Notes: generated by a model not told the origin, from the sequence alone. A stretch of 64,000 bases of DNA from Streptomyces sp. NBC_00376 (GCF_036077095.1 NZ_CP107960.1:8742001-8806000), one strand, 5' to 3'; positions 44,065 to 53,584 are shown, numbered from the stretch's first letter. A program made the numbers and translations.

Positions 44065-44371
44065 TCCTGCAGCCCCCCTCACGGACGTGGAACTGCCGCG
44101 CCGCCGCGAGGTTGGCCGCCCACTGCGCATCCTGCGTCCGCTTCACCGGCCGCTCGTCCTCCCTGGCCGCCTCGATCCCAAGGGTGTTCTCCAGGATCCA
44201 CTGCTGCACGGGCAGGAGCTGCTCCCACCCGAACCGCTGCGCGTTCACCCACCGGCCGAGGTCTTCGCCCTGGACGACGACGTCGCCGTCGGTCGTCGGG
44301 AGCGTGCCGCCGGCCTGGATGTGGTTCTGGACGAGGCGGTAGCAGCGTTGCCACCCGGTGTTCCATACCGG
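44065..44371 (-). pseudogene. Helicase-associated (HA) domain fragment
   Basis: The frame contains GWQRCYRLVQNHIQAGGTLP, GEDLGRWVNAQRFGW and DERPVKRTQDAQWAANLAAA, characteristic of the repeated HA domains at the C-terminus of large Streptomyces DEAD/DEAH-type helicases that are common on plasmids and chromosome arms. The helicase core is absent and no clean start or stop fits. A relic of accessory DNA. Confidence 0.6.
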
Positions 44372-44487
44372 GCACCGCTCCGGGATCGATTGCGTCCAGC
44401 TCGTCCCGCCGGGTCTCGGCCATTGCCCCCGCCGATGGCAAGGGACGGCCGGCCGCGCGCAGCTCCTCGTTCTCCCGCGTAACGCCC

Positions 44488-44952
44488 TCACATCGGCTCG
44501 ATGATGTTCTTTCGCAGGTGTCCGTAGATCACCGAGGTGCGTACGTCTGCGAGTTCCTGCCGCTCGGTCAGCTTGTCCAGAACCACGGAATGCAGCTGGT
44601 CGGTGTCGCGAACCGCGACATGGAGGAGGAAGTCGTCGGTGCCCGTCAGCACGAAGACCGCGATCACCTCGGGCATGCGCGCCACGAAGGCTTTGAACTG
44701 CTCAATGACCGCACGCGTCGGGGGCCGCACCCGCACGGCGATCATCGCTTGCAGCCCTCGGTCGAGCGAGGGGAGGTCCACCTCAGCGTGGAATCCGAGC
44801 AGCACACCGCGCTCGCGGAGGGCGCGCACTCGCTCCAGGCAGGTGGAGGGCGCGATGCCCAACTCCTGTGCCAGGTCCCGGTTGGTGCGCCGACCGTCTT
44901 GCTGCAGAAGTCGCAGCAACGCCGAATCTAGTTCGTCCACATTCAGCTCCAC
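44488..44952 (-). CDS. Lrp/AsnC-family regulator
   Basis: 154 residues: N-terminal AsnC HTH (about 6-60; LDSALLRLLQQDGRRTNRDL, ELGIAPSTCLERVRAL) and C-terminal RAM ligand-binding domain (about 70-150). Divergent from the EamA exporter at 45096; the gap holds a small palindrome. Lrp-type proteins often sense an amino acid and switch on its exporter, so this pair probably controls amino-acid or metabolite efflux. Confidence 0.88.
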   Translation of the reverse strand: MELNVDELDSALLRLLQQDGRRTNRDLAQELGIAPSTCLERVRALRERGVLLGFHAEVDLPSLDRGLQAMIAVRVRPPTRAVIEQFKAFVARMPEVIAVFVLTGTDDFLLHVAVRDTDQLHSVVLDKLTERQELADVRTSVIYGHLRKNIIEPM

Positions 44953-44963
44953 TCCCCAAAGTC

Positions 44964-44976
44964 CGAATTATATTCG
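44964..44976. promoter_or_regulatory. Lrp-type operator candidate
   Basis: CGAAT-TAT-ATTCG, a palindrome with an AT centre, 12 bp upstream of the Lrp start and in the divergent Lrp/EamA promoter region. Size and base make-up fit Lrp/AsnC sites. Confidence 0.5.
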
Positions 44977-45095
44977 TCTGACTTGTCATTCTTCCGGATT
45001 GCTTTCTAGCGTATCCCCAAAAATCCCGTTCATGATTCGCTTCGTTGCTGTGCGGTCAGAGCGGAGTCGAGGTTCCGGGCGAGAGGGCATCAGCG

Positions 45096-46034
45096 GTGGA
45101 AGAACGGAAGACGAGGGCTCTGGCGATCTGTTCAGTCGTGGCGGCCGCGCTGTTGTGGAGCAGCTCGTACGCGGTCACCAAGGAGGTGCTGGCGGACGTC
45201 GGGCCGCTGACCATCGGGGCCATCCGCTTCACTATCGCCGCCGTGCTGCTCGCGATCATGGCGCGCATGCGCCGCAACCCGGCCGCCCCGCCGGATGCCC
45301 GCCAGCGGCGGATGATCTACCTGAGCGGCCTGCTCGGCATCACGGCCTACTTCGTGCTGGAGAACATCGGCCTTGAGCTGTCGACCGCCTCAGACGCCTC
45401 CCTGATCGTGGCCACCTATCCGCTGATGACCATGCTTCTGGAGCTGGCTCTCCTCCGGACCAGGATGCCGCTGCTCCGGGTCTGCGGCGTGCTACTTGCC
45501 GCACTGGGAGCCTTCCTGGTCGTACGCAACGGGGCAGAAGTCGGAGGCAGCGCACGCTGGTTCGGTGACGTGCTGCTCCTGCTCGGCGGGCTGATGTGGG
45601 CCGGATACAACGTGTTGGGCAAGTATGCGGGCCGGGGGCAGGATGCCGTGAACCTCACCTACCACCAGACGGTGGCAGGCGCCGCCGGCTTCCTGCTCGC
45701 CTCACTCCTGGAGATCGGGGACTGGCGGGTGCCGGACGCCTCGGCCTCGGTGATGCTCACCTATCTGGCCGTGGCGTGTTCCGTCGGCGGTTTCCTCCTC
45801 TACAACTACGGTCTGAGCAGGATGACTTCGAGCGTCTCGGTCAACATTCTCAACCTGGTACCCGTGTTCGGTGTGCTCGGTGCTGTGGTGATCAACAAGG
45901 AGACAGTCCGGCTCACCCAGGCCCTTGGCGGGATGGTCATCATCGCTGGTGTGGCTCTCGGATTGGTCGAACGCCGAACAGTCGTCGAGAAAGCCGCGGT
46001 TCCCGAGCCGAGCCCGGTCACCGAGCGCATCTGA
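45096..46034 (+). CDS. EamA-family (DMT superfamily) exporter
   Basis: 312 residues from GTG 45096 (GAGAGGG upstream; an earlier in-frame start lies further upstream but lacks a site). Ten membrane helices in two EamA repeats; AAALLWSSSYAVTKEVL opens the first, LLGGLMWAGYNVLGKYAG the second. The family exports amino acids and other small metabolites. The Lrp neighbour supports an amino-acid-type substrate. The stop codon lies 14 bp before a truncated IS3. Confidence 0.88.
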   Translation: MEERKTRALAICSVVAAALLWSSSYAVTKEVLADVGPLTIGAIRFTIAAVLLAIMARMRRNPAAPPDARQRRMIYLSGLLGITAYFVLENIGLELSTASDASLIVATYPLMTMLLELALLRTRMPLLRVCGVLLAALGAFLVVRNGAEVGGSARWFGDVLLLLGGLMWAGYNVLGKYAGRGQDAVNLTYHQTVAGAAGFLLASLLEIGDWRVPDASASVMLTYLAVACSVGGFLLYNYGLSRMTSSVSVNILNLVPVFGVLGAVVINKETVRLTQALGGMVIIAGVALGLVERRTVVEKAAVPEPSPVTERI

Positions 46035-46047
46035 AGGCCCAGGAGGC

Positions 46048-46331
46048 GATCCCGGCCAGGCCGGCCTGCGTATGAGCCGCTCGACGCGCTTCCTGTCGGC
46101 GTGGACGCCCTCACGCTTGAGGACGGCGTGCACGCGGGGTGAGCCGTAGATCCCGCCGGACTCGTCGTGGACCTGCCGGATCCGCCCGGTCAGCTCGGCG
46201 TCCCGGCGGCGCCGTTCGCACGGTTCCTTCTCGGCCTGGCGCCACCGGTAGTAGGTGGAGGAGGGGATGTTCAGTTCCCGGAGTACGGGCTCGATCCCCA
46301 GATGCGGGTGCTCGTCAACGAGCGCTGTCAC
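46048..46331 (-). pseudogene. IS3 orfB, N-terminal fragment
   Basis: From ATG 46331 the frame matches the complete orfB at 60890-61810 (LREL-NIPSSTYYRWRQAEKE region, HAVLKREGVHADRKRVERL) until a one-base deletion near 46070, and is cut at 46048. The catalytic core is absent. Confidence 0.85.
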
Positions 46332-46636
46332 CTGGGCCGGGTCGGGTCGAGCTGGGCCGCGAAATAAGCCGAGGCTGTCCGCAGGACCTCATTCGCACGC
46401 TTGAGCTGGGCATTCTCCTTGCGCAGGGCGGCAAGCTCCTCACGCTCGGCGGTGGTGAGCAGGCCGTCGCGTTCGCCGGTGTCGGCCTCGGCCTGGCGGA
46501 TCCAGTTGCGCAGGGCCTCGTGGTGCACGCCGAGTTCCTCGGCCATGCGGCGGATCACGGGCTTCGGCTCGGCGGTCCGGTATATCCGTACCGCACGCTC
46601 ACGCAACTGCAGCGGGTACTTCCTCGGCGCAGGCAT
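46328..46636 (-). CDS. IS3 orfA (complete)
   Basis: 102 residues from ATG 46636: PRKYPLQLRERAVRIYRTAE, HTH (VIRRMAEELGVHHEALRNWI) and a C-terminal zipper (LAALRKENAQLKRANEVLRT). The stop overlaps the orfB start by 4 bp. It is the only complete orfA of this IS in the window; the copy near 62 kb lacks its first ~27 codons. Confidence 0.85.
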   Translation of the reverse strand: MPAPRKYPLQLRERAVRIYRTAEPKPVIRRMAEELGVHHEALRNWIRQAEADTGERDGLLTTAEREELAALRKENAQLKRANEVLRTASAYFAAQLDPTRPR

Positions 46637-46705
46637 CGTCTGGGCTCCTCTCATGAGACCCATCTGACCTTCTGTCACCCATCCCCACATCTCGGGGGAA
46701 CCTCA

Positions 46706-47270
46706 GTTCGAGGTCGAGCCGGTCGGGCCGAAGCAGCCGCAGGGCCGTCCGGCGGCGGTGGACAAGCGTTTCAGGGCGTTCGACCCGCACCAGGTCCTGC
46801 TGCTGCCCCCGTCGCTGGACGACTGGCTGCCCAGGACCATCTCGCCCGGTTCGTCGCCGACCTGGTGGACGAGGTGCTGGACCTCGGGCCGGTCCTGGCG
46901 GACTACACCGAGAAGCGCGGCTACCCGCCCTACAACCCGCGGCTGATGCTGCGTCTGCTGATCTACGGCTACACCACCGGGGCGCGCTCCTCACGGGCGA
47001 TCGAGCGCAAGTGCGCCGACGACATCGCGTTCCGATACCTGGCCGCCGACCAGGCCCCGGACTTCCGCTCCATCTCCCGGTTCCGCCGCCGCCACCTCGA
47101 CGCCCTCGCCGACCTGTTCACCCAGTTCCTGCACCTGGCCACCAAGCTCGGCATGGTCAAGATGGGCCGCGTCGCGCTGGACGGCACCAAGCTCGAAGCG
47201 AGCGCCTCCAGGCACAAGGAGGAACGGATCGAAGCCGAGATCGCCGCCCTGGAGGCCAAGGCCACGGGCT
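46706..47270 (+). pseudogene. IS1182-family transposase, N-terminal part
   Basis: It begins in one frame (GTG 46758; RFRAFDPHQVLLLPPSLDDW) and, after a shift near 46835, continues in another (HLARFVADLVDEVLDLGPVL, LMLRLLIYGYTTGARSSRAI, FRYLAADQAPDFRSISRFRR, VALDGTKLEASASRHK with the first Asp). The catalytic C-terminal half is replaced, in frame, by an aldehyde dehydrogenase. Confidence 0.78.
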
Positions 47271-48634
47271 GCGGCGACGCCGAGGTCGACGACGCGGTAC
47301 GCGCCGCCCACGAAGGCTTCCTCTCCTGGAGCCGTCGCACCCCGACCGAGCGTGGCCGGCTGCTGCTGGACGTCGCACGGGAGATCCGGTCGTACGCCGA
47401 TGAACTCTCCGAGTTGGAGTCCCGAGAGAACGGCAAGCCCCGCGGCCAGGCCCACTTCGACCTGGAGGCCTGCATCGCGTGCTTCGAACTCTTCGCCGGA
47501 CTCACCCACGACATGCCAGGCTCCGTGCGTGACAGCGGTTACGCGCTGGACGTGACCTCGCTCCAGCCCTTCGGTGTGATCGGCGGCATCATCCCCTTCA
47601 ACTGGCCCCCGATCCACACGGCGGGGAAGACCGCTCCGGCGCTCGCGGTCGGGAACGCCGTTGTACTGAAGCCGCCGGAGCAGGCCCCGCTGACCGTCAT
47701 GCGGCTGGCCGAGATCATCCAGTCCGTCCTGCCCGACAACGTCGTGCACGTCGTGCCGGGCAAGGGGTCTGTGGGCGCCGCGCTGGCGGGCCACCCCCTG
47801 GTGCGCAAACTATCCTTCACCGGCTCCCCCGCCACCGGCGCCGCAGTGCTCAGAACGGCCGCGGACAATCTCACCCCCACCCTGATGGAACTGGGCGGCA
47901 AGAACCCCCTGGTGATTTTTGAGGACGCCGACCTCGACGCCGCCGTCGCCGGGGCCCTGGAGGGCGGCTTCTTCAACCAGGGCGAAGCCTGCACGGCCGC
48001 CTCCCGTCTGCTGGTCCACCGCTCGGTGCACGACGAGGTCGTGGACCGCCTCGGCCGGGCCGTCGGCAAGCTCCGCGTGGGCCGGGGCCTGGACCCGACC
48101 ACCCACGTCGGACCTCTGGTCACACGGGCCCAGCAGCAGCGCGTCCTGGACTACATCGCCACCGGCGTCAGGGAAGGTGCCGAGATCACCGCGCAAGCCC
48201 AACTGCCGGCGGACCCAGACCTCGCAGGCGGCTTCTACGTGGCCCCGACCCTCTTCACGGGCCTGCGCCCGGACATGCGTATTGCGAAGGAGGAGATCTT
48301 CGGCCCGGTTGTCTGCGTGATCCCGTTCGACGACGAGGCCGAGGCAGTCGAGATCGCCAACGGCACCGACTTCGGGCTCGTTGCGGGCGTCTACACTGCC
48401 GACAGCGCCCGCGCGCTGCGTGTCAGCCGGGGCGTCGAGGCGGGCATCGTCTTCGTCAACAACTACAACCGGACCATGATGGGGACCCCGTTCGGCGGAA
48501 CGAAGCACAGCGGCTACGGCCGCGAGCATGCCGCCGAGACCCTGCGGGAGTTCGGCTACAGCAAGACTGTCAGGCTGCCCTCCGGGCTGAAGCCGACCCC
48601 ACGCTGGCCTGCCGTCGACGAGGTCCTCGCCTGA
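47271..48634 (+). CDS. Aldehyde dehydrogenase, N-terminally truncated and fused to transposase
   Basis: About 454 residues of an NAD(P)-dependent aldehyde dehydrogenase: oxyanion Asn in PFNWP, NAD loop FTGSPATGAAV, catalytic Glu in MELGGKNPLV, nucleophile Cys in NQGEACTAA, and the C-terminal GTPFGGTKHSGYGREH. About the first 40 residues of the usual protein are missing, but they are not catalytic. The frame runs without a stop from the IS1182 fragment (internal ATG candidates near 46946 and 47155), so a chimeric protein could be made. Activity is uncertain. Original partners unknown. Confidence 0.75.
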
Positions 48635-49129
48635 CAGCACGGCCCGCACCCGCGGCGCACAGATCCCCCAGGCGCATGACCGGGCCGCCGCCCTCAACTC
48701 GCCGGGGTCGCCGACCCCCACCCGCTGCCCGCTGCGATCTTCGCCCGCACTCTCAGCGTCCACATCAGCGTCGCCCGTCAAGTGCCAGCGGGGCCGCTGC
48801 CGGGGGCTGGCGCGCCTGCGTGGCCGAGGTCAGCCGCCGCCGGCCATGACGTCCATGTCCAAGGACAAGGGAGCACCGCAGATGCCGCTACGTGATGTTG
48901 AGTGCGGCAACGTAGACGCCTATGACCGGTGCGGCCCGGCCATGATGGTCGAGCTGGTCGGCTTGCCGCCTCGCGAGGCAGGATTCCGGCTCCTGGGCGC
49001 GCGAGACGTGACCTTCGCCGATCGGGCACCCACGCGGAGTCCGAGGGAATCCGGAGAGTTCCCCCGCCCGACTCCACCAGTCACATCTCCGGCCCGGCAC
49101 GCGCGTGCGCCACCTGGGCTCAACCGGCC
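48635..49129. other. Intergenic stretch without a supported gene
   Basis: A 115-codon frame at 48846-49193 (plus strand) has no recognised features and overlaps the 3' end of the MarR gene. I see no other gene, repeat or clear terminator here. Confidence 0.4.
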
Positions 49130-49621
49130 TCACCGGTCGGGGCGGACCGTCCGTGTCCCGGTGCCCTGGCTGCCGTGCTCGGTCTCGTGCTGAAGTGCGG
49201 CCACGCGCTGGAGAGCGGTCTTGAAGGCGGCGTACTCCCGTTTGCCCAGCGCCTTCGCGTGGCGTTCCTCGATCGTGCGCATGATGGAGGTGGCGGCCTC
49301 CATCTGGAGCAGACCGCGTTCGGTGGGGTGGATCAGTTTGGCTCGGCGGTCTGCGGGGTCGGATTTGCGTTCGACGTAGCCCAGGCGTTCGAGGTCGTCG
49401 ACAACGGTGCCGATGACCTGCTTGTGCTGTCCGGAGGCGCGGGCGAGTTCGCTCGCGCGGATGCCGTCGGTCCGCAGATAGGCGAGGACGGCGCCGGTGC
49501 GGGGCTGGATGTCGTCGAAGCCCTGTTCGGTGAGGGCGGTGAACAGCTCGCGCTGGACGGAGAAGAGAACCTGGGCGGCGAGTACGCCGAGGTCCGGGTC
49601 CGTGTTCTGGTGCCCGGTCAA
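49130..49621 (-). CDS. MarR-family regulator
   Basis: About 163 residues from TTG 49621, preceded by GGGAGGGACC. An ATG at 49789 lies inside the operator and is unlikely; GTG 49663 is the other option. A winged HTH sits in the middle (TGAVLAYLRTDGIRASELAR, HKQVIGTVVDDLERLGYVER, wing SDPADRRAKLIHPTERG). Divergent from the isochorismatase-family gene at 49838 with a long inverted repeat between them, so it almost certainly represses both. Ligand unknown. Confidence 0.85.
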   Translation of the reverse strand: MTGHQNTDPDLGVLAAQVLFSVQRELFTALTEQGFDDIQPRTGAVLAYLRTDGIRASELARASGQHKQVIGTVVDDLERLGYVERKSDPADRRAKLIHPTERGLLQMEAATSIMRTIEERHAKALGKREYAAFKTALQRVAALQHETEHGSQGTGTRTVRPDR

Positions 49622-49766
49622 GGTCCCTCCCGTCTCCGCGCTTGTCTGCCGCTCTGCTGTGACCGGCAACTTTAGTCCTGTCCGGCGGGCTTGGCTCGCC
49701 CGGGATGAGGGGTGTCCCGGCCCGGCCGGTGCTTGCGCTCCGGGCGGCAGGGGCATACCTTCAAAG

Positions 49767-49801
49767 TAGTCACTAATCTTGACTATCAAGACTAGTGACT
49801 A
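49767..49801. promoter_or_regulatory. MarR operator
   Basis: A 16-bp arm pair with one mismatch-type difference and a 3-bp centre: TAGTCACTAATCTTGA - CTA - TCAAGACTAGTGACTA. It lies 36 bp before the isochorismatase-family start, in the divergent promoter region. Confidence 0.78.
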
Positions 49802-49837
49802 ATGAGGCTGTGACCCAACCCTCGAAGGAGCGGAAAG

Positions 49838-50464
49838 ATGAGCGAGCGCAGCAAGTTCCAGGAGTCGATTACCCGGGAGAACGCCGCCGTGGTGCTGGTC
49901 GACCACCAGGTGGGGCTTCTCTCCGGCGTTCGGGACGTCCCGGTCGGTGAACTGAAGCACAATGTGGTGGCGCTGGCCCAGGCGGCGACCGTGCTGGGCA
50001 TCCCGCTGGTGGTCACCACCACCGCGGCCGACAGCATGTGGGGGCCGACCACCCCCGAACTGGTCCGGGCACTGCCAGCCGGACAGAAGATCATCGACCG
50101 CAGCACCGTCAACGCCTGGCACGACGACCGGGTCCGTGAGGCCATCGAGGCCACCGGCCGACAGAAGCTGATCTTCGCCGGGGTGTCGCTCGAGGTCTGC
50201 GCGGCCCTGCCCGCGATCTCCGCCACAGGTGCCGGGTACGACGCCTATGTCACCCTGGATGCCTCCGGCACCTTCAGCCAGGCCAAACGGGAGGCCGGAC
50301 TGCTCCGCATGCAGCAGGCGGGTGTCATCGTCTCCGACTACGCGACCCTCATGGTCGAGGCGCTGGCGGATAACGCCGCCCACGACTCCGGCGCCCTTTA
50401 CGCCGCCCTCGACATGCCGTTCGCCGTCCTGGTCGGCCAGATCGCTGCGGCCCATCAGGCATAG
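49838..50464 (+). CDS. Isochorismatase-family (YcaC-like) hydrolase
   Basis: 208 residues with the cysteine-hydrolase triad: Asp22 (VVLVDHQVG), a Lys in the central region, and Cys121 (AGVSLEVCAALPA). ATG with GAAGGAG upstream. YcaC-type members are homo-oligomeric hydrolases of unknown physiological substrate; others hydrolyse isochorismate, nicotinamide or N-carbamoyl compounds. Control by the divergent MarR points to an inducible detoxification or catabolic role. A second member is at 58456-59103. Confidence 0.88.
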   Translation: MSERSKFQESITRENAAVVLVDHQVGLLSGVRDVPVGELKHNVVALAQAATVLGIPLVVTTTAADSMWGPTTPELVRALPAGQKIIDRSTVNAWHDDRVREAIEATGRQKLIFAGVSLEVCAALPAISATGAGYDAYVTLDASGTFSQAKREAGLLRMQQAGVIVSDYATLMVEALADNAAHDSGALYAALDMPFAVLVGQIAAAHQA

Positions 50465-50664
50465 CACCCATCGATCGCCGGGCCCGGCGGGGTCTGACAG
50501 GATCCCGGCGTCGGCCGGTGGTGCACACCGTTCCATCCGTAGCGTTCCACGAGCTCTCCCCGCACGAGGACGGGTCTTCTGGGGCGCGCCTGCTCACTCG
50601 GCGCGGCTCCCGCCGTGCTCCGCACAGCCGCACCGAACCGTTGGCGACGCGTGTCGGACGGACA

Positions 50665-51000
50665 TGGATGGTCCGATCGGTCGTTGCCCACGAAGCCCTG
50701 CATGCCCACCCGGAACTGCAACCCGACCTGTTCCTCACCCTCGGCTCAACCCTGGCACTGCCCCGCGCCGTCTTCGACCGCTTGATCCCCGCGCGGCAGG
50801 GCACCGGCCCGGCGCGGCGGGGGCGTACCTGCCCGGCGGCACGCGATGGGTCAACATCGCCGACCCCGGTGACCCTGTGGCCATTCCGCCTCAGTTAGGC
50901 CAGTTCTTCGGCGGGATCGCCCTGCACCACACCACGGTCATCAACCCCTTGTTCCGCTTCCACCACGCCGAGAACTACCTGCGATCCGCGACCGCCGCCC
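50665..51000 (+). pseudogene. Alpha/beta hydrolase-like relic
   Basis: Two frames carry pieces of one protein: VAHEALHAHPELQPDLFLTL then GSTLALPRAVFDRL (50665-50795), and GGTRWVNIADPGDPVAIPPQ with HHAENYLRS (50830-50985). They recall a lipase-like Streptomyces hydrolase. The GxSxG nucleophile region and the N-terminus are gone. 51001-51538 shows only weak coding-like traces that I cannot name. Confidence 0.5.
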
Positions 51001-51538
51001 CTAGCTCGAAATGTGATCCTCGCCGTCTTCTTCGCTGCGACCGATCCGACCGGTCCGAGAACTTCCTCGCCTTCGTCGGCATAGCCGCAACCCTCGTCGG
51101 CCGCTGGCTCAAGAGACCGCCGCTCTCGACGGGCCGGGGATCCGCTGGTGAGGCGGCCAGGCTGCGCATTCGTCTGGAAGGCGTCATCAGCTCGGTCGCG
51201 TTCTTCGCCAGCCTCAGCCCGGTACCGCTTCCCTCGTCGGTACCGGGCCGTCGGCGTCTGCTGCGCGTGCTAGGAGACGGACAGCTTCACAGCTGCGCCG
51301 AACTCGTGGTCGAACTCGTACGAGAACTGCTTGCGGACGCCGTACCCGCAGGCAGAGCCTGGGTGTTCCCCTGTCGTGTCTTGATCGTGAGGCGGGCGCA
51401 TCGGTTGTCGGGGGTGCTGATGGAGCTCAGCGTCTCACCGTCTCCATGCACCCCTTCTGGGATTCCGTCGACGCCGGCGACCGTGTCGAGGCCGCATGGC
51501 GCTCAAGCACGCCCACGAGCCGGCCGTGGCGTAACCAT

Positions 51539-51860
51539 GCCCGGCGGCATATCCGACCTGGACAAGAGCCGGGCCCTGGCCGAGTGGCAGCTGCGCCAGG
51601 TCAGGGGCCGGATCCGGGAACTGGAGATCAAGGAGCAGTAGGAGCAGCGTGCCCGGGAGCGGGCACGCCGAGCAGCCGTGGAAGATCCAGCCGAAGCGGT
51701 CGGGTGAGACGGCGATGCTGCACCGCGGGGGCTGTTCCCTGTGCAGCACCCGGTTCGGGTTCCTGGACCGCGAGGACGCGTTGATCGCGCTGACAGAGCC
51801 GGACATCGAGCCGTGTGAGATCTGTAATCCGCATACGGACTGCACCCGCCGCAGTGGGCA
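51539..51860 (+). pseudogene. DUF6233-family protein, broken
   Basis: The N-terminal part (ALAEWQLRQVRGRIRELEIK) stops at TAG 51640-51642, although the same frame continues with EQRARERARRAA. The C-terminal part, in another frame, has LHRGGCSLCSTRFGFLDRED and PCEICNPHTDC. The coiled N-terminus plus His/Cys-rich C-terminus fit DUF6233, a small Streptomyces family of unknown role. One nonsense and one frameshift mutation inactivate it. Confidence 0.55.
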
Positions 51861-52164
51861 GCGCCTGGGTCAGGTGATGTCCGGTGCGAGGTCGGGACGC
51901 AGCCGGTGCCAGGAGGGATGCCGCAACAGGCCCGCCCGGCTCCTGGTCGCGTAGCGGACCTCGCCGACCAGGCGCGGCAGTACCCACCGAGCCCCGGTTG
52001 CGGCGCTCGACCGCGCTCTGGCCCTTGTACAGGATCAGGAACCCGGTTGTCTGTCGAGGCCTGCAAGGACCCTGCGGCAAGGGACGGCGCGATCCGGCGC
52101 ACCGTCGAGCAGCACCTGCTCGCCGTCGTCGACGACACCTGCCGTCGCCTGATGAACCAGCAGC

Positions 52165-52410
52165 TCGCTGTCCGGGAATTCGCCACCGCCTCGCCCGCGG
52201 GATCTGCCACGGCGGCCGGGACCAGATCCGCCGGGCGTACCACGAAGGCCAGGAGGACCAGCTTGCCGCGGTGTGGCACCCGCGCTACCTGGATGCCGCC
52301 GTCACCCGGCTCCGCGCCCCGAGGGGCACGACGTCAAGGACGAGGGCGCGGCCGGCTCTCCCCGCTCAAGGACCGGCATATCAACTTCCTGGGCCGCCCC
52401 ATGCCCGGGT
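52165..52410 (+). pseudogene. Tn3-family transposase, C-terminal relic
   Basis: Three frames together give FRHRLARGICHGGRDQIRRAY, HEGQEDQLAAVWHPRYLDAA, EGHDVKDEGA and LSPLKDRHINFLGR, which is the end of a Tn3 transposase around the final Glu region. At least two frameshifts are present. No Tn3 terminal repeat or resolvase was seen. Confidence 0.7.
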
Positions 52411-52512
52411 GGCCCAGGCTTGAGTTGTCGGCCCGGCCGTACATCAGGCCGCCGATCGGCGGCCATTGTGGGGGTCTGCCGGGCCGAATTCGCGTGCAGA
52501 GAGGTCGAGCAC

Positions 52513-52947
52513 CTATACGGTAGATGGCAGTGCGCCGAGTTGCTGCATGAGCGAGAACAGGTTCGCGACGCCCCAGTGCTCGGTGATCTTCCCGTTGCGC
52601 ACCCTCATGGCGTCCACGGTGTCGAAGCTGATCTGCCTGCCGGTGGGTGCGATGCCGAAGAACTCGCCTTTGTGGGTGCCGTGATAGGTCTTGTACGTGG
52701 TGACGAGGTCGCCGTCGGCGGACTGCCAGTGGATGACGGGGCGGAAGTCGGGGAAGGCCTCGCGGAGAGCCTGGTACAGCTCGCGCGCGCCCGCCTTGTC
52801 GGCGGTGCGGCCGGGCTGCGGGGTGTGGTCGAGGAAGTCGTCGGCGAAGAGTTTGTCGAAGAGTGCGAAGTCACCGCCGCCCTGTACCTCTTCGGTGTTG
52901 CGGCGGACGACCGCCTTGGCGGCCTCGCTCGGATCGCTCTCGTGCAT
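52513..52947 (-). CDS. SnoaL-like / ester cyclase family protein
   Basis: 144 residues in the NTF2-like fold: AKAVVRRNTEEVQGGGDFAL, FADDFLDHTPQPG, FPDFRPVIHWQSADGDLVTT, FFGIAPTGRQISFDTVDAMR, ITEHWGVANLFSLMQQLG. Such proteins act as cyclases, hydrolases or binding proteins in polyketide and other pathways. It starts 33 bp after the stop of the F420-reductase-like gene, so the two form an operon probably driven from the motif at 53585. Confidence 0.85.
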   Translation of the reverse strand: MHESDPSEAAKAVVRRNTEEVQGGGDFALFDKLFADDFLDHTPQPGRTADKAGARELYQALREAFPDFRPVIHWQSADGDLVTTYKTYHGTHKGEFFGIAPTGRQISFDTVDAMRVRNGKITEHWGVANLFSLMQQLGALPSTV

Positions 52948-52980
52948 GGGTTTCCTTCGAGGGGGAGGGGCAGTGGTGGT

Positions 52981-53529
52981 TCAGAGCTCGCCGGGGGGCC
53001 CGTAACGGTAGAAGAAGGGGCCGAGCTGTCCGGCCACCGCGCGGGTCAGCGCCGAGCTGTCTTCGAGCAGGCGGGCGCCAGGGTCCAGGTCGCCGACGAA
53101 GACGGGGTCGTAGCCGGCATCCCTGATGAGTTGTTCGGTCGTCTCCCGCGCGGCCGGTTCGGCGGCGAAGAGGTTACTCGGGCGCACGCGCTGCGCCGCG
53201 ATCCGGTCGTACATCGCGGCGAAGTTCGTCGAGAACGATTTCGCGGTCGGTCCGTCGACGATCGACTTCACCTGGTGGGACAGCGAGCGGAAGGAGTCGT
53301 CCCGCGGTCCGTAGAGGTTGCAGGCGTCAATGGTCACCTGTCCGGCCAGCCCCGACACACGGGCCAGCGCGTCGGCGATCGCCGGACCCGGCACCGCGAC
53401 CACCAGGACGTCGGCGCCGGCCGCGTCTCCGCCGTCACGGCCGAAACCGGTCACCTTGTGGCCGGCCTTCTCCCACAGGCCCGCCAGTCCGCCCCCGACG
53501 TGCCCTCGTCCGACAACGGTGATCTTCAT
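52981..53529 (-). CDS. NADP/F420-dependent oxidoreductase-like protein
   Basis: 182 residues, a single Rossmann domain of the F420_oxidored type: ITVVGRGHVGGGLAGLWEKA at the N-terminus (GxGxxG variant), ADVLVVAVPGPAIADAL, then a C-terminal helix region. Slightly shorter than usual (about 200). It would move hydride between NADPH and a cofactor or substrate. It leads the two-gene operon with the SnoaL-like gene. The shared promoter motif links it to the isochorismatase-family gene at 58456. Confidence 0.82.
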   Translation of the reverse strand: MKITVVGRGHVGGGLAGLWEKAGHKVTGFGRDGGDAAGADVLVVAVPGPAIADALARVSGLAGQVTIDACNLYGPRDDSFRSLSHQVKSIVDGPTAKSFSTNFAAMYDRIAAQRVRPSNLFAAEPAARETTEQLIRDAGYDPVFVGDLDPGARLLEDSSALTRAVAGQLGPFFYRYGPPGEL

Positions 53530-53584
53530 TCCGGCTCCTCACGTAGGTCTGCCACGACAAGACACTTGCAGCGCGTCGGACCGA

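Larger units (their letters stand above)
46048..46705 (-). mobile_element. IS3-family element C, left partial copy
   Basis: Retains the orfA end with its terminal repeat (CGGGGGAACCTCA, 46693-46705) and the first ~90 codons of orfB. The rest of orfB is missing: the copy stops at 46048 beside the EamA gene. 46048-46554 is nearly identical (one indel) to 61526-62033. Confidence 0.88.

Noticed and set aside
46139..48634. An 831-codon protein
   Set aside because: The first ~200 codons are antisense IS3 sequence and the next part is a frameshifted IS1182 transposase; only the ALDH portion is a meaningful product, possibly with a short chimeric lead.
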